Part shown: piece after piece, positions 5,228 through 5,247 of the stretch
How positions within the stretch are numbered: the stretch's first letter is position 1
Layout: the number at the start of each line of letters is the position of its first letter
Assembly (NCBI GenBank): GCA_964572745.1
Contig: CAZNFT010000087.1
Location: 1-5,247, forward strand
Source of the DNA: M50B103 sp041667565
GTDB lineage: Bacteria; Fidelibacterota; Fidelibacteria; Fidelibacterales; Fidelibacteraceae
DNA: 5,247 nucleotides
Reading direction: 5' to 3'
Notes under the pieces: generated by a model
Seen by the model: only the letters and a program-made list of their open reading frames with translations
Told to the model about the DNA's origin: nothing
Database searches by the model: none
Translations under genes and position numbers: made by a program

Positions 5228-5247
5228 GTTCAGTCCGTCGCATGACG

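Overview
The window is an AT-rich stretch of a bacterial chromosome. It holds five protein genes and no RNA gene, CRISPR array or recognisable insertion sequence. The [4Fe-4S]-rich aldo/keto reductase points to an anaerobic or oxygen-poor lifestyle. Lineage cannot be fixed from this sequence. An anaerobe of the Fibrobacterota-Chlorobi-Bacteroidota/Cloacimonadota sort, or something similar, is only a guess. Strong Shine-Dalgarno sites precede ssb and uvrC, but the other three genes lack clear ones.

Left part, minus strand (67-2581): uvrC, the nuclease subunit of UvrABC excision repair, is complete and has all expected catalytic residues. Its end overlaps the start of a YgjP-type zinc metallopeptidase gene, so the two look co-transcribed and probably translationally coupled. 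The first 66 bases contain nothing I can support.

Middle (2582-3203): a 175-bp divergent control region separates uvrC from ssb on the plus strand. ssb encodes a short single-stranded DNA-binding protein with a proper OB fold and acidic tip, and ends at a strong intrinsic terminator. The uvrC/ssb divergence resembles, with a different uvr gene, the uvrA/ssb arrangement known in Escherichia coli. The control region carries a perfect 7-bp inverted repeat beside the likely uvrC -10 element.

Right part, plus strand (3204-5247): a DUF1893 (TM1506-like, deaminase-fold) gene of unknown function and an aldo/keto reductase fused to a C-terminal two-cluster ferredoxin domain stand as separate genes. 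Each is preceded by an AT-rich intergenic region full of inverted repeats. The 143-bp gap between them has two long-range inverted repeats that cross rather than nest. The tail after the reductase (5102-5247) is a run of at least four inverted repeats, including a 15-bp hairpin with a TATAAT on each strand.

The left half is ordinary DNA-repair housekeeping. I do not see a clear new multi-gene system. The parts least explained by known features are the repeat-rich intergenic regions at 3254-3385, 3838-3933 and 5102-5247, and the unknown role of the DUF1893 protein.
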